A stretch of DNA of 64,000 nt from Acidobacteriota bacterium (GTDB taxonomy: Bacteria; Acidobacteriota; Terriglobia; Bryobacterales; Bryobacteraceae), in NCBI GenBank assembly GCA_029776225.1, contig JAKOTR010000004.1:49817-113816 (forward strand), given 5' to 3'. Below the pieces are notes generated by a model. The model saw nothing but the letters and a program-made list of their open reading frames with translations. It had not been told where the DNA came from and did not search any database. This document shows positions 27,846 through 37,100 of the stretch, in pieces; the first letter of the stretch is position 1; every line of letters begins with the position of its first letter. Position numbers and translations under genes: made by a program.

Positions 27846-28064
27846 TCACGCGCCAAGGCACTCCGCCAGTTCAAGCCAGAGGAGGAAACGGTCCCGATAG
27901 GGCACGCATTCCTGCACGTGCGCGGAACACCGTTCGCCGATAAACGGAACGGCGATGCGCGCGCCGGCCGGAATCTCCCTTGCGGAACACACGATCAGGT
28001 GAACCGCGGACCGCGACTTTACTATGCCGGAAAGCTCAAGGTCGTTGCTAGAGATCACTAGCAA
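27846..28064 (-). CDS. Small PilZ-like protein (72 aa)
   Basis: 72 aa from a TTG, with a nearby GTG at 28058 as an alternative. The pattern ELSGIVKSRSAVHLIVCSARE, then PAGARIAVPF, then CSAHVQECVPYRDRFLLWLEL, matches the beta-barrel layout of short acidobacterial PilZ-type domains (strand, S..G, strand, A.V..C, then L.L). The canonical RxxxR c-di-GMP motif is not present in clear form, so c-di-GMP binding is doubtful. It lies between two convergent units and has no partner. Confidence 0.4.
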   Translation of the reverse strand: MLVISSNDLELSGIVKSRSAVHLIVCSAREIPAGARIAVPFIGERCSAHVQECVPYRDRFLLWLELAECLGA

Positions 28065-28134
28065 TAAGTCGCTCTAGCCCGCCGATTTTCTCACCAAAAT
28101 CTGAACCGGCGGCGAGCCGGACACAGCGGACGCC

Positions 28135-29631
28135 TTAGACCCAGTGCGGGACGGCTTCAGCCGCGGGTCTGGGAAAGGCGCGGGCCGCTTCGCGCGTCAT
28201 CGTCGGGTTGCGGAACCGCGAGCCCATGAAGTCCACCATGTTTTCAAAGCACTTTGTATTGCGGACGTACCCGGCGAAGCGTTCTCTACCCGGCCCCAGC
28301 GCAGTCAGCAAGGTGTAGTCGGAGGTGTGGTCGGTGCTCACCCAGCCGATCCCGGTGTGGTTGCCCACCGCTTCTCCCAGAATTCCGACCGGCTTGTCGA
28401 GCCGCGAATTGAGGCTCAGCCCTTTCTTGCCCCCTACCGAAGCGGAAACCGCGTCCAGCTCATCCTTTGTCAGTTCGATCCCGAGTGCCTCGCGCACGGC
28501 TTCCTGAATTGCCGCGGGAGCAGCCTTATCTCTGCCAAGCTTCGCCAGCAGCTCTTCGAAAGAGCATTGCGCGCGGGCCAGCACGCGGAAACCGTTGGAC
28601 TCGCCACGGAACCGGGCCCAGTTCCCTCCAATGGCCGGATTGCCGTTGCCGTGGTCCGCCGTGATCACAATGAGAGTCTCGGGATTCTTTTCGGCGAATT
28701 TCAGAACCGTTTCAATCGCCTCGTCGAAGGCAATCTGGTCCCACAGCTGGGCCGCGGCGTCGTTGTTGTGCGCGGCGTGGTCCACGCGGCCGCCTTCCAC
28801 CTGAAGCAAAAAACCCTTTGGCGAGTGCCGCAGCGATTCCAGCGCCACGGAAGTCATCTCCGCCAGCGCCGGCACGGACTCGCGGAGTGAAGCGTTGTTG
28901 CGGCGGTCGAGCGTGTAGGGCAGCATCCCACGGGTGAACAACCCGAGCAACTTGGCCGGCGCCTTTCCGTTTTGCGAACATTGCAGCAGCTCCGCGCGGT
29001 TGGCGACGTAAGTGAAGCCCGCCTGCTTGTATTGCGCAATCAGGTCGCGCTTGTCCTTTCGCGATGAGCCATCGAAATACCGGACGCCCCCGCCAAGAAT
29101 GACATCGACGTTCTTGATGTACTGTTCCGCGATACTTTCCTCGTTCCCCCGGGACCGGTCGGCCGCGGCGAAGCCGGCTGGCGTTGCGTGCGTGACCGTA
29201 GTCGTGGTGACAAGCCCTACGCGCCGCCCCTGCTCCCGGGCGATCGTCGCGACCGGCGTCAACATCGTGCCGTCCGGGAGCACGTTCAACGCGCCGTTGA
29301 AGATCCGCACTCCGGAACCCCAACTCGAGGAAGCCGCGGAGGAGTCGGTGGTCGCCGAGTCCAGCGAAGCCATGTCCATCAGGCCGTGCGTGACGTCGTC
29401 TCTTTCCATCAATGCCCGCCACAACAGGCCCTTTCCCCGGACTTGCCGCGAAAAGTAATCCGCCAGCGGCAACACACTCGGGCTCATGCCGTCGGCAACC
29501 ATGAAAACGATGTTTTTCGGCTGGGCTCCGGGTTTGGCTGCGGCATGCAGGACCTCCAGGGACCCCGCCACGGGAGCGAGTGCAGCGGTGCGCAGAAAGC
29601 TGCGCCTGCCGAAACCGGTTGATGAACGCAT
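28135..29631 (-). CDS. Alkaline phosphatase (PhoA family), Tat-exported
   Basis: 498 aa. The N-terminus GFGRRSFLRTAALAPVAGS is a twin-arginine signal. The first metal aspartate lies in MVADGMS (D47) and the serine nucleophile in TTDSSAASSSWGSG (D96-S97). Later elements are VEGGRVDHAAHNND and VITADHGNGN, the zinc-ligand histidine and aspartate clusters. The enzyme would release phosphate from organic monoesters in the periplasm. A TATACT -10 box ends 7 nt before the ATG, so the mRNA is probably leaderless. The next gene upstream is divergent and unrelated in function. No pho-box was recognised. Confidence 0.93.
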   Translation of the reverse strand: MRSSTGFGRRSFLRTAALAPVAGSLEVLHAAAKPGAQPKNIVFMVADGMSPSVLPLADYFSRQVRGKGLLWRALMERDDVTHGLMDMASLDSATTDSSAASSSWGSGVRIFNGALNVLPDGTMLTPVATIAREQGRRVGLVTTTTVTHATPAGFAAADRSRGNEESIAEQYIKNVDVILGGGVRYFDGSSRKDKRDLIAQYKQAGFTYVANRAELLQCSQNGKAPAKLLGLFTRGMLPYTLDRRNNASLRESVPALAEMTSVALESLRHSPKGFLLQVEGGRVDHAAHNNDAAAQLWDQIAFDEAIETVLKFAEKNPETLIVITADHGNGNPAIGGNWARFRGESNGFRVLARAQCSFEELLAKLGRDKAAPAAIQEAVREALGIELTKDELDAVSASVGGKKGLSLNSRLDKPVGILGEAVGNHTGIGWVSTDHTSDYTLLTALGPGRERFAGYVRNTKCFENMVDFMGSRFRNPTMTREAARAFPRPAAEAVPHWV

Positions 29632-29638
29632 GTCACCC

Positions 29639-29644
29639 AGTATA
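29639..29644 (-). promoter_or_regulatory. -10 box (TATACT) of the alkaline phosphatase gene
   Basis: TATACT on the minus strand, 7 nt before the ATG at 29631; predicted leaderless start. Confidence 0.5.
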
Positions 29645-29727
29645 GTTCAGAGCCTTCGAAAGCCGCCTGGAGCGGAGCGTTCATGACACGGCGGCCGGCG
29701 CATCCAACCGGAAAAAGCCGGAGGGTA

Positions 29728-29733
29728 TATAGT
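29728..29733 (+). promoter_or_regulatory. -10 box (TATAGT) of the DUF1080-cyclase unit
   Basis: TATAGT 35 nt before the ATG at 29769. Unlike many neighbours, this gene keeps a normal leader with a GGAGG ribosome site. Confidence 0.4.
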
Positions 29734-29768
29734 AAGTCTGATTTCACTTGTTACAAGATGGAGGTCAA

Positions 29769-30548
29769 ATGGCCGCACGGATACTCTTGGTATTCATGAT
29801 TTGCCTGCCGTTGTTCGCCCAGTTTAACGACGGCGAGGCGCATGGCGATCCGCCGTTCCTGATCGAGGACGGGTGGAGGCCCCTCTTCAACGGCAAAGAT
29901 TTTACAGGCTGGCATGGCCAGGACCCCAAGCAACCATTTCAGTGGCTGACGACCAGGGGCGTGATCTGGGAACGGCTGCTCGGCCCCACGCGGCTATCTT
30001 TCGTGCGTGAACCCGGCGACCGCATGCTGAATGGCCCGAACGGGCGCACCGTCAACCTCGTGACCGACGAGAAATTCGGCGATTCGGAACTTTACCTGGA
30101 GTTCATGCTGGCCAAAGGCTCCAACTCGGGCGTGTACTTGCACGGGCTGTACGAGGTGCAGATCTTCGACAGCTTCGGCTCCACCGAGCCGATGACCTCC
30201 TCCGACTGCGGGGCGATTTATCACCGCTGGATCGACAACCAGGGCGTGGGCGGATCGCCGCCGTCCCGCAATGTCTGCCGCCCGCCGGGCCAGTGGCAGT
30301 CGTATCACATCTGGTTCCAGGCCCCCCGGTTCGATTCCTCGGGCAGGAAAATCCAGAACGCGAAATTCCTCCGCGTGGTCTTCAACGGCTTTTCCGTCCA
30401 GGAAAACGTGGAGTGTGAAGGCCCCACCCGCGCGCACATGAACATCCCCGAAGCGCCCATGAACCCGCTGATGCTTCAGGGGGATCATGGCCCGGTAGCC
30501 TTCCGGAACATCTATATCCGGCCGCTGCGCCCGATCATCAAGCGATGA
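29769..30548 (+). CDS. 3-keto-disaccharide hydrolase domain protein (DUF1080), secreted
   Basis: 259 aa from the ATG at 29769, with GGAGG 7 nt upstream; the in-frame start at 29748 lacks a ribosome site. A Sec signal (MAARILLVFMICLPLFAQ) is followed by the concanavalin-like sandwich of the family: WRPLFNGKDFTGWHG, FGDSELYLEFMLAKGSNSGVYL, YEVQIFDSFG, and a QGDHGPVAFRNIYIRPL ending. Members cleave 3-keto-glucosides after a Gfo/Idh/MocA-type oxidation. It overlaps the next gene by 4 bp (ATGA). Confidence 0.88.
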   Translation: MAARILLVFMICLPLFAQFNDGEAHGDPPFLIEDGWRPLFNGKDFTGWHGQDPKQPFQWLTTRGVIWERLLGPTRLSFVREPGDRMLNGPNGRTVNLVTDEKFGDSELYLEFMLAKGSNSGVYLHGLYEVQIFDSFGSTEPMTSSDCGAIYHRWIDNQGVGGSPPSRNVCRPPGQWQSYHIWFQAPRFDSSGRKIQNAKFLRVVFNGFSVQENVECEGPTRAHMNIPEAPMNPLMLQGDHGPVAFRNIYIRPLRPIIKR

Positions 30549-31195
30549 GCGAATGGATCGACATCACCGTTCCGCTGCGGACCGGCATGGTGCACTGGCC
30601 GGGTGACCAGGAACCGCTCATCGAACGCCAAGTCGCCATCGAACGCGGCGGCTCGATGAACGTCACCGCCGCGTCCATGAGCCTGCACACCGGCACGCAC
30701 GTGGATGCGCCGCTGCACTTCCTGGACGGGGCGCCGGACATCGGCCGCATGCCGCTCGATGCCGCCATCGGCCGCGCGCGTGTGCTTGAGTTTCCCACGG
30801 CGGCGGCCATCGGCCCGGCGGAGCTTGAGCCGTATGGCATCCAAACGGGCGAGCGCATTCTTCTAAAAACCTCGAACTCCCGCCGCTGCTGGCGGACCAG
30901 CGAGTTCATACCCGATTTCGTCGCCGTCACGCCGGATGGCGCGCGCTACCTCGCGGCACACGGCATCAAAGTCGTGGGGATCGACTACATCTCGATCGGC
31001 GCGCCGGGCGAGGAAGGCGATGAGACGCACCGCACACTGATGGCCGCCGGCGTCTGGATCATCGAAGGGCTCGACCTTTCGGCAATCGAGCCCGGTGATT
31101 ACGATCTGATCTGCCTGCCGCTCAAGGTCCCCGGCGCCGACGGCGCTCCGGCGCGCGCCATCGTCCGCCGCGTCCGTCAGGCTTCCCTCTTGTAG
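30545..31195 (+). CDS. Cyclase-family metal hydrolase (kynurenine formamidase-like)
   Basis: 216 aa. The diagnostic metal-binding motif HTGTHVDAPLHF appears at about residues 48-59, with WPGD and GIDYISIGAPGEEGDETH further on, as in the cyclase/KynB family (PF04199). KynB itself hydrolyses N-formylkynurenine. Many relatives act on other amides or lactones, and no kyn genes are nearby, so the substrate stays open. It is coupled to the DUF1080 gene by ATGA. Its 3' end overlaps the 3' end of the convergent broken aldo/keto reductase gene by 19 bp. Confidence 0.85.
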   Translation: MSEWIDITVPLRTGMVHWPGDQEPLIERQVAIERGGSMNVTAASMSLHTGTHVDAPLHFLDGAPDIGRMPLDAAIGRARVLEFPTAAAIGPAELEPYGIQTGERILLKTSNSRRCWRTSEFIPDFVAVTPDGARYLAAHGIKVVGIDYISIGAPGEEGDETHRTLMAAGVWIIEGLDLSAIEPGDYDLICLPLKVPGADGAPARAIVRRVRQASLL

Positions 31196-32100
31196 TTTTC
31201 GATCTTCGGCCCGATTGGCCCTTTGGCGGTGCGGGCCAGGAGTTCTTTCATCTCGGCCGCGCTCATCGCCTGGAATGTCTTGCAGGCGAGCACGTTTTCT
31301 TCAAGCTGCTCGATGGTTTCGACGCCGGAAACCACCGTGTCGACGTCCTGGCTCCAGGCAAAACGCAAACACTCCTGAATCGTCGCGATCTTGTTCCTCG
31401 TGATCGCCCCGATGGCGTTGGTCTTCATCGCGATCCGCCCGAGTCCCTTGGCGCGCGCTTTCGGCAGGAAATTCTCAATGAAGCTCAGGTAGTGCGGATC
31501 GATCAGATTCACCGGGTGCTGCACGGTTTCCCATCCGTCGTAGGCTTCGAGGAGCCGCGTAAGAATGGCGGGATCACGGTGGCCCGTGAAGCCGATGTGC
31601 CGCGCTTAGCCCTGCTCCTTGGCCCTCACAAACGCTTCCAGTGCGCCATTGGGTCCAAGGATTTGGTCCACTTCTTCGTTCGTGCTCACCTCGTGGCATT
31701 GCCAGAGGTCGAGGTAATCCGTGTTCATGCGCTTGAGCGTCTCTTCAAGCTGGCGCATGGCCGCATCCCGCGAGCGGAGTTGGGCCTTGGACATCAGCAG
31801 CACCTTCTTGCGCAGGCCGCCGCTCAGGGCTTTCCCGTATGCCTCGTCGCTGAGTCCCTTGTTGTAGTGGTGCGCGCTGTCGAAAAAATTCACGCCGAGA
31901 TCCACCGCGCGATGGATGAGCTTGACGGCGTTGTCCATCCCGCGCACCGCGGCGTGATAGCCGCCCAGGGTGAATCGGGAAACGCGCAGGCCCGTCTTGC
32001 CAAGGGTCGCCATGGGCATCGGCGCCTCGGCCAGTAGTTTCTTCAGTTCCGCGCCCGCGATTACAGACGAAGACAGGTGGAGGAAGGTTCTTCTGTGCAT
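31177..32100 (-). pseudogene. Aldo/keto reductase interrupted by an in-frame TAA
   Basis: From the ATG at 32100 the frame gives a twin-arginine signal (MHRRTFLHLSSSVIAGA), then MATLGKTGLRVSRFTLGGYH, GVNFFDSAHHYNKG (catalytic Asp and Tyr) and KVLLMSKAQ. At 31606-31608 there is a TAA directly after KEQG, where relatives usually have a lysine. The same frame then continues without loss (ARHIGFTGHRDPAILTRLLEAY and so on) to a natural stop at 31177, for 307 codons in total. A single AAA or AAG to TAA-type change would explain it. It is either a recent pseudogene, a sequencing error, or a read-through case. As read, two fragments result (31606-32100 and up to about 31177-31605). Confidence 0.8.
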
Positions 32101-32151
32101 GGCGCCCACTCGTGCGGCCATCATACCATCGCGGGTGGGCCCTCCGGCGGC

Positions 32152-34764
32152 CTATTTCGCGTCGCGCCAGTTGTCGCCCACGCCGACGTCCGCCACCAGG
32201 GGCACTTCGAGTTTGTGCACCTCCTCCATGTTCCTTTTCACCAGGTTCTTGACTTCATCAACCTCTTCGGGAGGCGCTTCGAACAACAGCTCGTCGTGCA
32301 CCTGGAGCAGCATCGCGGTTCTGAGCTTCCGCCGCTCGATTTCCCGCTCGATGCGGATCATGGCGAGCTTGATCAGGTCCGCCGCCGTCCCTTGCAGCGG
32401 CGTATTGACCGCGGTGCGCTCGGCAAAGCCGCGCGCGTTGGGGTTCCGGCTGTTCATGTCCGGAATGGGGCGTTCCCGGCCAAACAGCGTCTTGGTGACC
32501 CCTGTGCGGCGCACCTCAGCGATTGTCTCTTCGATGAACCGCTTGACGCCCGGATAGCGCGCGAAATAGTTGTCGATATACGTCTGAGCTTCGTGGCGCG
32601 GGATGCCGAGTTGGGCGGCGAGTCCGAACGCGCTGAGCCCGTAAACAATGCCGAAGTTGATGGCCTTGGCGCGCCGCCGCAGCTCGGGATTCACCATCAG
32701 CGGCGGAACGCCGAACACCTCGGCCGCCGTGCGCGTGTGTATGTCCTCGCCTTTCTGGAACGCGCTGGTGAGCACCGGGCACTTGGAAAAATGAGCGAGC
32801 AGGCGCAGCTCGATCTGCGAGTAGTCCGCCACCAGCAGCTTCCAACCCTCGCGCGGCACGAACGCCGCCCGGATCTCGCGTCCCAGTTCGGTGCGAATAG
32901 GGATGTTTTGCAGGTTCGGATTGGAAGATGAGAGCCGCCCCGTGGCGGCGCCGGTCTGGTTGAAGCTGGTGTGCAGCCGGCCCGTGCGCGGATCGATCAG
33001 CGCCGGCAGCGCGTCCACGTAAGTGCCTTTCAGCTTCGCGAGTTGGCGGTACTCCAGAACCTGCCGGACGATCTCATGGTCCGCCGCGAGTTCTTCGAGC
33101 ACATCGGCGGCGGTCGAAATCGTCTTCCCCCTGCCGTAGCGGACCGGCGCGGGCAGCTTCAAATCCTCGAACAGCACCTTGCCGAGTTGCTGAGGCGAAT
33201 TGATGTTGAAGCTTTTCCCGGCCAGCCTGCAAATCTCCTGCGTCAGGCGCTGTATCTCGGCGTCCATCATCTCCGAGAGGCGGCGCATCTCGGCCGGATC
33301 GATCCGGATGCCCCTCTGCTCCATCCGCGCCAGCACTTCGATGAGCGGGCGATCGATCGTCTCGTACAGTTCGCGGAAGCCGCGATCATCCACCTGCCGG
33401 CTTAGAATCCCTGCGAGCTCCAGCGCGCAATCGGCGTGGTGCTCGGCCGTCGTTTCCAGGCGGCGGTCCAGGTACCTGCGCGCCAGCACTTCGAGCGAGC
33501 AGCCGGAAGGGTCGGCGTTCAGCAGAAAGGCATAAAGCATTACGTCGTCGCGGAAACCGCGCGGCCGGATATTGAATCTTCCGAGCGCGAGCAGGATCCG
33601 CTTCACGTCGTGCCCGACCTTCGGCCGCGCTTCGTCTTCCAGCATCGGCCGCAGCCGCTCGATCAGCCCCGCGCGGACGGAGCGCGCCTGGGCGGGCTGC
33701 CAGCACAGCGCGACGAAAGGCTCCTCGTTTTGGGAGAAAAACCCGGGCTCGGTATCTTGCGGGGGCGCCGCCTGGCCGATGGCAACCGCGATAGGGGCGT
33801 CCGGCGGGATCGCCGCCAGCCACGCGTCCACCGCTTCCGGCGTGTCGAGCGTGGCGTAATCGCGCGGGCGCGTGTCCACCTCTGGCCCGAGCTCCTTCAG
33901 CAGGCTGTAAAACTCCAGCTCCTTATACAGCTCCTTTAGCGCGGCGGTGTCCGGCGGCTGTGCGCGCACGTCTTCCAGCCGGAACTCGACTGGGACGCTG
34001 GTGTCGATCGTCGCGAGGCGCTTGCTGAGCAGAATGCGCTCCCGGTTTTGTTGCAGGCTTTCGCGGTACCGCTTGCCGTAGCCCTTATCGCCCAGCTCGG
34101 CGGCACGCTCCAGCGCCGCCTCCACGGAGCCGAACCGCAGGATGATCTCGCGGGCTCCCTTCTCTCCGATGCCGGGGGCGCCCGGAATGTTGTCGATGGG
34201 GTCGCCCTTCAGCGCGAGCAGGTCGGCCACCTGCGCCGGTTTCACCCCCATCTTCTCCTCGACTTTCGCCGGATCGTACCAGAGGTTTTCCTGGATCGGG
34301 TTGTACATCGAGATACGCTCGTCCACGATCTGGAGCATGTCCTTGTCGCTGGAGACGATGGTCACGTCCAGGTCGGCGGCCTCGGCTCGCCGCGCGATCG
34401 CCCCGATGACGTCGTCCGCCTCGAAACGCGGGTATTCGAGAACGGGGATCCGCATTGCGCCGAGCAGCCGCCGTATGTAGCCGATCTGCTGGATCAGCTC
34501 GGGCGGCGCCTCGGTGCGGTTGGCCTTGTATTCGGCGAATTCCTGCTCCCGGAATGTCGGCCCGGAGCTCTCGAAGACCGCGGCGATGAACTCCGGCTGG
34601 TAGGAGGTGATGAGCTTGCGGAGCATGTTGGTGAAGATGTAAACCGCCTCGGTGGGCAGGCCGGTGGAGGTGCGCATGGTGGGCGCCGCCGACCGTGCGC
34701 GGGCATGGTAAGCGCGGAAGATGAAACCGAAGGTGTCGATCAGGAAGAGGCGGGGGCGGGACAT
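32152..34764 (-). CDS. polA: DNA polymerase I
   Basis: 870 aa. Residues 1-290 are the 5'-nuclease domain (FEADDVIGAIARRAE, DNIPGAPGIGEKGA). The middle region keeps the 3'-5' exonuclease fold, but the FDTET motif I is replaced by IAVAIGQAAPP, so proofreading is probably lost. The polymerase domain is intact: motif A VADYSQIELRLLAHFS, motif B RRRAKAINFGIVYGLSAFG, and motif C QVHDELLFE. The enzyme processes Okazaki fragments and fills repair gaps. A TAAAAT -10 box lies 8 nt before the ATG. It stands alone on this strand between the broken reductase gene and the divergent lpxC cluster. Confidence 0.96.
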   Translation of the reverse strand: MSRPRLFLIDTFGFIFRAYHARARSAAPTMRTSTGLPTEAVYIFTNMLRKLITSYQPEFIAAVFESSGPTFREQEFAEYKANRTEAPPELIQQIGYIRRLLGAMRIPVLEYPRFEADDVIGAIARRAEAADLDVTIVSSDKDMLQIVDERISMYNPIQENLWYDPAKVEEKMGVKPAQVADLLALKGDPIDNIPGAPGIGEKGAREIILRFGSVEAALERAAELGDKGYGKRYRESLQQNRERILLSKRLATIDTSVPVEFRLEDVRAQPPDTAALKELYKELEFYSLLKELGPEVDTRPRDYATLDTPEAVDAWLAAIPPDAPIAVAIGQAAPPQDTEPGFFSQNEEPFVALCWQPAQARSVRAGLIERLRPMLEDEARPKVGHDVKRILLALGRFNIRPRGFRDDVMLYAFLLNADPSGCSLEVLARRYLDRRLETTAEHHADCALELAGILSRQVDDRGFRELYETIDRPLIEVLARMEQRGIRIDPAEMRRLSEMMDAEIQRLTQEICRLAGKSFNINSPQQLGKVLFEDLKLPAPVRYGRGKTISTAADVLEELAADHEIVRQVLEYRQLAKLKGTYVDALPALIDPRTGRLHTSFNQTGAATGRLSSSNPNLQNIPIRTELGREIRAAFVPREGWKLLVADYSQIELRLLAHFSKCPVLTSAFQKGEDIHTRTAAEVFGVPPLMVNPELRRRAKAINFGIVYGLSAFGLAAQLGIPRHEAQTYIDNYFARYPGVKRFIEETIAEVRRTGVTKTLFGRERPIPDMNSRNPNARGFAERTAVNTPLQGTAADLIKLAMIRIEREIERRKLRTAMLLQVHDELLFEAPPEEVDEVKNLVKRNMEEVHKLEVPLVADVGVGDNWRDAK

Positions 34765-34772
34765 AACACCCT

Positions 34773-34778
34773 ATTTTA
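34773..34778 (-). promoter_or_regulatory. -10 box (TAAAAT) of polA
   Basis: TAAAAT on the minus strand, 8 nt before the ATG at 34764, giving a leader of at most about 2 nt. The other 227 bases up to lpxC (34779-35005) hold no recognised gene or RNA. Confidence 0.45.
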
Positions 34779-35005
34779 GCGTGGGTTAGCGCGCATGCAC
34801 AGTTTTCCGGAGCCGTTTGCGCCGGTGCGGCGCAGGCAGCCGGACCATAACCCGTTCTACAAGCATTTGCGCCACAGACACCCTTACAAAGTGTGGTGAT
34901 CCAGCCACATTAGGAATCCGGGCCTCCTGAATTTCCATGAACTTACCGTTGGGAGACAAAATTGCTGTTCTAAGGGCTTCGCCATAGTATTCAAGGAGCC
35001 GATTC

Positions 35006-35893
35006 TTGCGTTTTGAGACAACACTGCATCGGCCGGTAGAGGCCGCCGGCGTCGGGCTGCACAGCGGGGTGCCGGTGAAGATCCGCATCCTGCCCGCGCC
35101 CCCGTCAACCGGTATCGTATTTGTCCGCACGGATCTGGACGGGTTTCAAGTCCCGGCAAGCTGGCGGCATGTCGCCCGGGTGAGCTATGCCACGAGCCTG
35201 ATGCGGCAGGGCGTCCTCATCTCCACGACCGAGCATTTGTTGAGCGTTTTCTACAGCATGGGCGTGGACAACGCCTATGTGGAGATCGACAACCTGGAAG
35301 TCCCCATCCTGGACGGCAGCGGGTTGCCGTTCGTCGAGATGGTCAGGGAAGCCGGCCTGAAAACCTACCGCCGACTGCGGCGCTACTTGCGAATCCGGCG
35401 TCCTGTGACCGTGGAAGACCGTGGCAGGCGCATTTCAATTCTGCCGGCGGAGAGTTTCCGGCTGAGCTGCGATGTGTTTTTCAACCACCCGCTCGTCGGG
35501 CGGCAGACCCTCGAAATGGAGGTGACGCCGGAACGCTACGCCGCCGAGATCGCTCCGGCACGCACGTTCGGTTTCGAGCACGAGCTGCACCAGATGCGCG
35601 ACATGGGGCTCATCCGGGGCGCATCTCTTGAGAATGCAGTCTGTTTCGGCGAACGCCTGCTGAACCCGGAGGGGCTCCGATTCCCGGATGAGTGCTGCCG
35701 CCACAAGGCGCTGGATCTGATCGGCGATCTGGCGCTGATCGGCAGGCCGCTTCTCGGTCACGTGGTGGCCGAGCGCGCCGGACACGCCATGCACGCCGCG
35801 CTCGTAAAGCGCATCATGAGCGACCCTTCACTGTACGAAATCCTGAGCTTCGACCAGCTTGCAAGCCGTGTGGTGAGCGCCTTGGTATCCTGA
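35006..35893 (+). CDS. lpxC: UDP-3-O-acyl-N-acetylglucosamine deacetylase
   Basis: 295 aa from a TTG at 35006 with AAGGAG 7 nt upstream. It has GVGLHSG near the N-terminus, TTEHLLS (first zinc histidine), ILDGSGLPF, RHKALDLIGDL (zinc His and Asp), and AGHAMHAAL (active-site His). The cytoplasmic zinc enzyme commits to lipid A synthesis, so the cell has a Gram-negative outer membrane. It leads a co-directional set with pgsA, a membrane protein, a YdcF-like protein and an MsbA-like exporter. The product is single-function, without a FabZ fusion. Confidence 0.95.
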   Translation: MRFETTLHRPVEAAGVGLHSGVPVKIRILPAPPSTGIVFVRTDLDGFQVPASWRHVARVSYATSLMRQGVLISTTEHLLSVFYSMGVDNAYVEIDNLEVPILDGSGLPFVEMVREAGLKTYRRLRRYLRIRRPVTVEDRGRRISILPAESFRLSCDVFFNHPLVGRQTLEMEVTPERYAAEIAPARTFGFEHELHQMRDMGLIRGASLENAVCFGERLLNPEGLRFPDECCRHKALDLIGDLALIGRPLLGHVVAERAGHAMHAALVKRIMSDPSLYEILSFDQLASRVVSALVS

Positions 35894-35924
35894 TGATCGT
35901 GGAGCATCGCCTCCACGGTCGACC

Positions 35925-36494
35925 ATGCGCTGGCTGAACGTTCCCAACCTGCTCTCGCTGCTTCGGCTGGCCCTCGTACCGTTCGCTGTCCGCGCCATCT
36001 GTGCGGGCGATTACCGGGGCGCGCTGGCGATCTTCGCGACGGCGGCGGTTACCGATGCCCTGGATGGCTCCCTGGCAAGGCATTTTCGATGCATTACACG
36101 AGTGGGCGCTTACCTGGATCCTATTGCAGATAAAGCGCTGCTTAGCTCCACTTACGTCGCTCTCGGAGCGGCCGGCGCCGTGCCGTGGTGGCTGGTGGGA
36201 CTCGTCTTCGGCCGGGACCTGCTGATTTTAGCGCTGGTCGGAGCGGCCCTGCTGGTAACCGATTACCGCGATTTTCCGCCGAATCTGTGGGGGAAACTGA
36301 GCACCGTGGTCCAGGCGGTGGCGGCCGTATGGGTGATTGTCGTCGAGGCGTTTCCGGCAAAGGGGCTCAGCTCGGACCCCATGCTGTGGGCCGTCGCGGC
36401 GGCGACCGTCTGGAGCGGTCTGTGCTATCTCTGGCGGGCCCTCGAAATGGCCAGAGCGCGGCCTGCGAAGTGCTCACCCGCGAAATCGGATTGA
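35925..36494 (+). CDS. pgsA: CDP-alcohol phosphatidyltransferase, PgsA-like
   Basis: 189 aa, with about five membrane segments. The CDP-alcohol phosphotransferase signature is complete: DALDGSLAR, then eight residues, then GAYLDPIAD (D..DG..AR...G...D...D). The N-terminus WLNVPNLLSLLRLALVP is typical of phosphatidylglycerophosphate synthase, which makes PGP from CDP-diacylglycerol and glycerol-3-phosphate. A cardiolipin-synthase-type or phosphatidylinositol-type acceptor cannot be excluded. It starts 31 bp after lpxC. Confidence 0.85.
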   Translation: MRWLNVPNLLSLLRLALVPFAVRAICAGDYRGALAIFATAAVTDALDGSLARHFRCITRVGAYLDPIADKALLSSTYVALGAAGAVPWWLVGLVFGRDLLILALVGAALLVTDYRDFPPNLWGKLSTVVQAVAAVWVIVVEAFPAKGLSSDPMLWAVAAATVWSGLCYLWRALEMARARPAKCSPAKSD

Positions 36495-36536
36495 CGCCAC
36501 CCTAACGGAGGCGTAGGCTTAAAAGGAGGGAAAACG

Positions 36537-37097
36537 GTGACACGCTACGTACCTTCGCGCTCTTATCTCAGCGCAGGCCTGGCGGCGCTCCTGTTCGGGG
36601 CGTTTTCGGCATGGTGCGGTTTGCGGTGGGCGCCGGCCTACTTCGCCGCGGCCCTGTTTGCGGCAAGCGCGGCCCTTCTCCTCTACCTCGCCACACGGCC
36701 CGCGATTGAAATTCACGAGACGCACGTGGCCATCGGCAAGCGGAATATTCCCTGGGCGGATATAAGGCGGCTGGACCGCACAGGCTGGCACTCCCCGCTC
36801 GTTCTCAATATCACGCTCTTCGACGATTCCCGAGTGTTGCTGGTTTATCCCGGAGACCTGGATTCCGCCAACAGCCTGCTCCGGCATTTGCGCCGTTGCG
36901 CTCGTGAAGCGCTGATCGACGGCAAGCCCTCCCGTGAGTTCTGGGGCGAGCCGGCGCCCGGGGCCGAACGCAGGACGCTCTCCGCGCCCCGGTACAGGCT
37001 CCTCCGCCCCGAAGACGAGGAAGAGGTGGAGCGGCTCTACCAGCGGCTCAAAAGCGTCCGCCACCTTGATCCGGAAAATTCCACGGACGAAAAATAG
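36537..37097 (+). CDS. Two-helix membrane protein of unknown function with a PH-like region
   Basis: 186 aa from a GTG with AAAAGGAGGG upstream. Two adjacent hydrophobic segments lie at about residues 10-30 and 33-53. A compact beta-rich domain (IEIHETHVAIGKRNIPWADIR and LFDDSRVLLVYPGD) follows and resembles bacterial PH-type modules. The C-terminus is charged and ends in RLKSVRHLDPENSTDEK. It sits between pgsA and a YdcF-like gene with short gaps, so an envelope role is likely. No catalytic motif is visible. Confidence 0.7.
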   Translation: MTRYVPSRSYLSAGLAALLFGAFSAWCGLRWAPAYFAAALFAASAALLLYLATRPAIEIHETHVAIGKRNIPWADIRRLDRTGWHSPLVLNITLFDDSRVLLVYPGDLDSANSLLRHLRRCAREALIDGKPSREFWGEPAPGAERRTLSAPRYRLLRPEDEEEVERLYQRLKSVRHLDPENSTDEK

Positions 37098-37100
37098 TCC

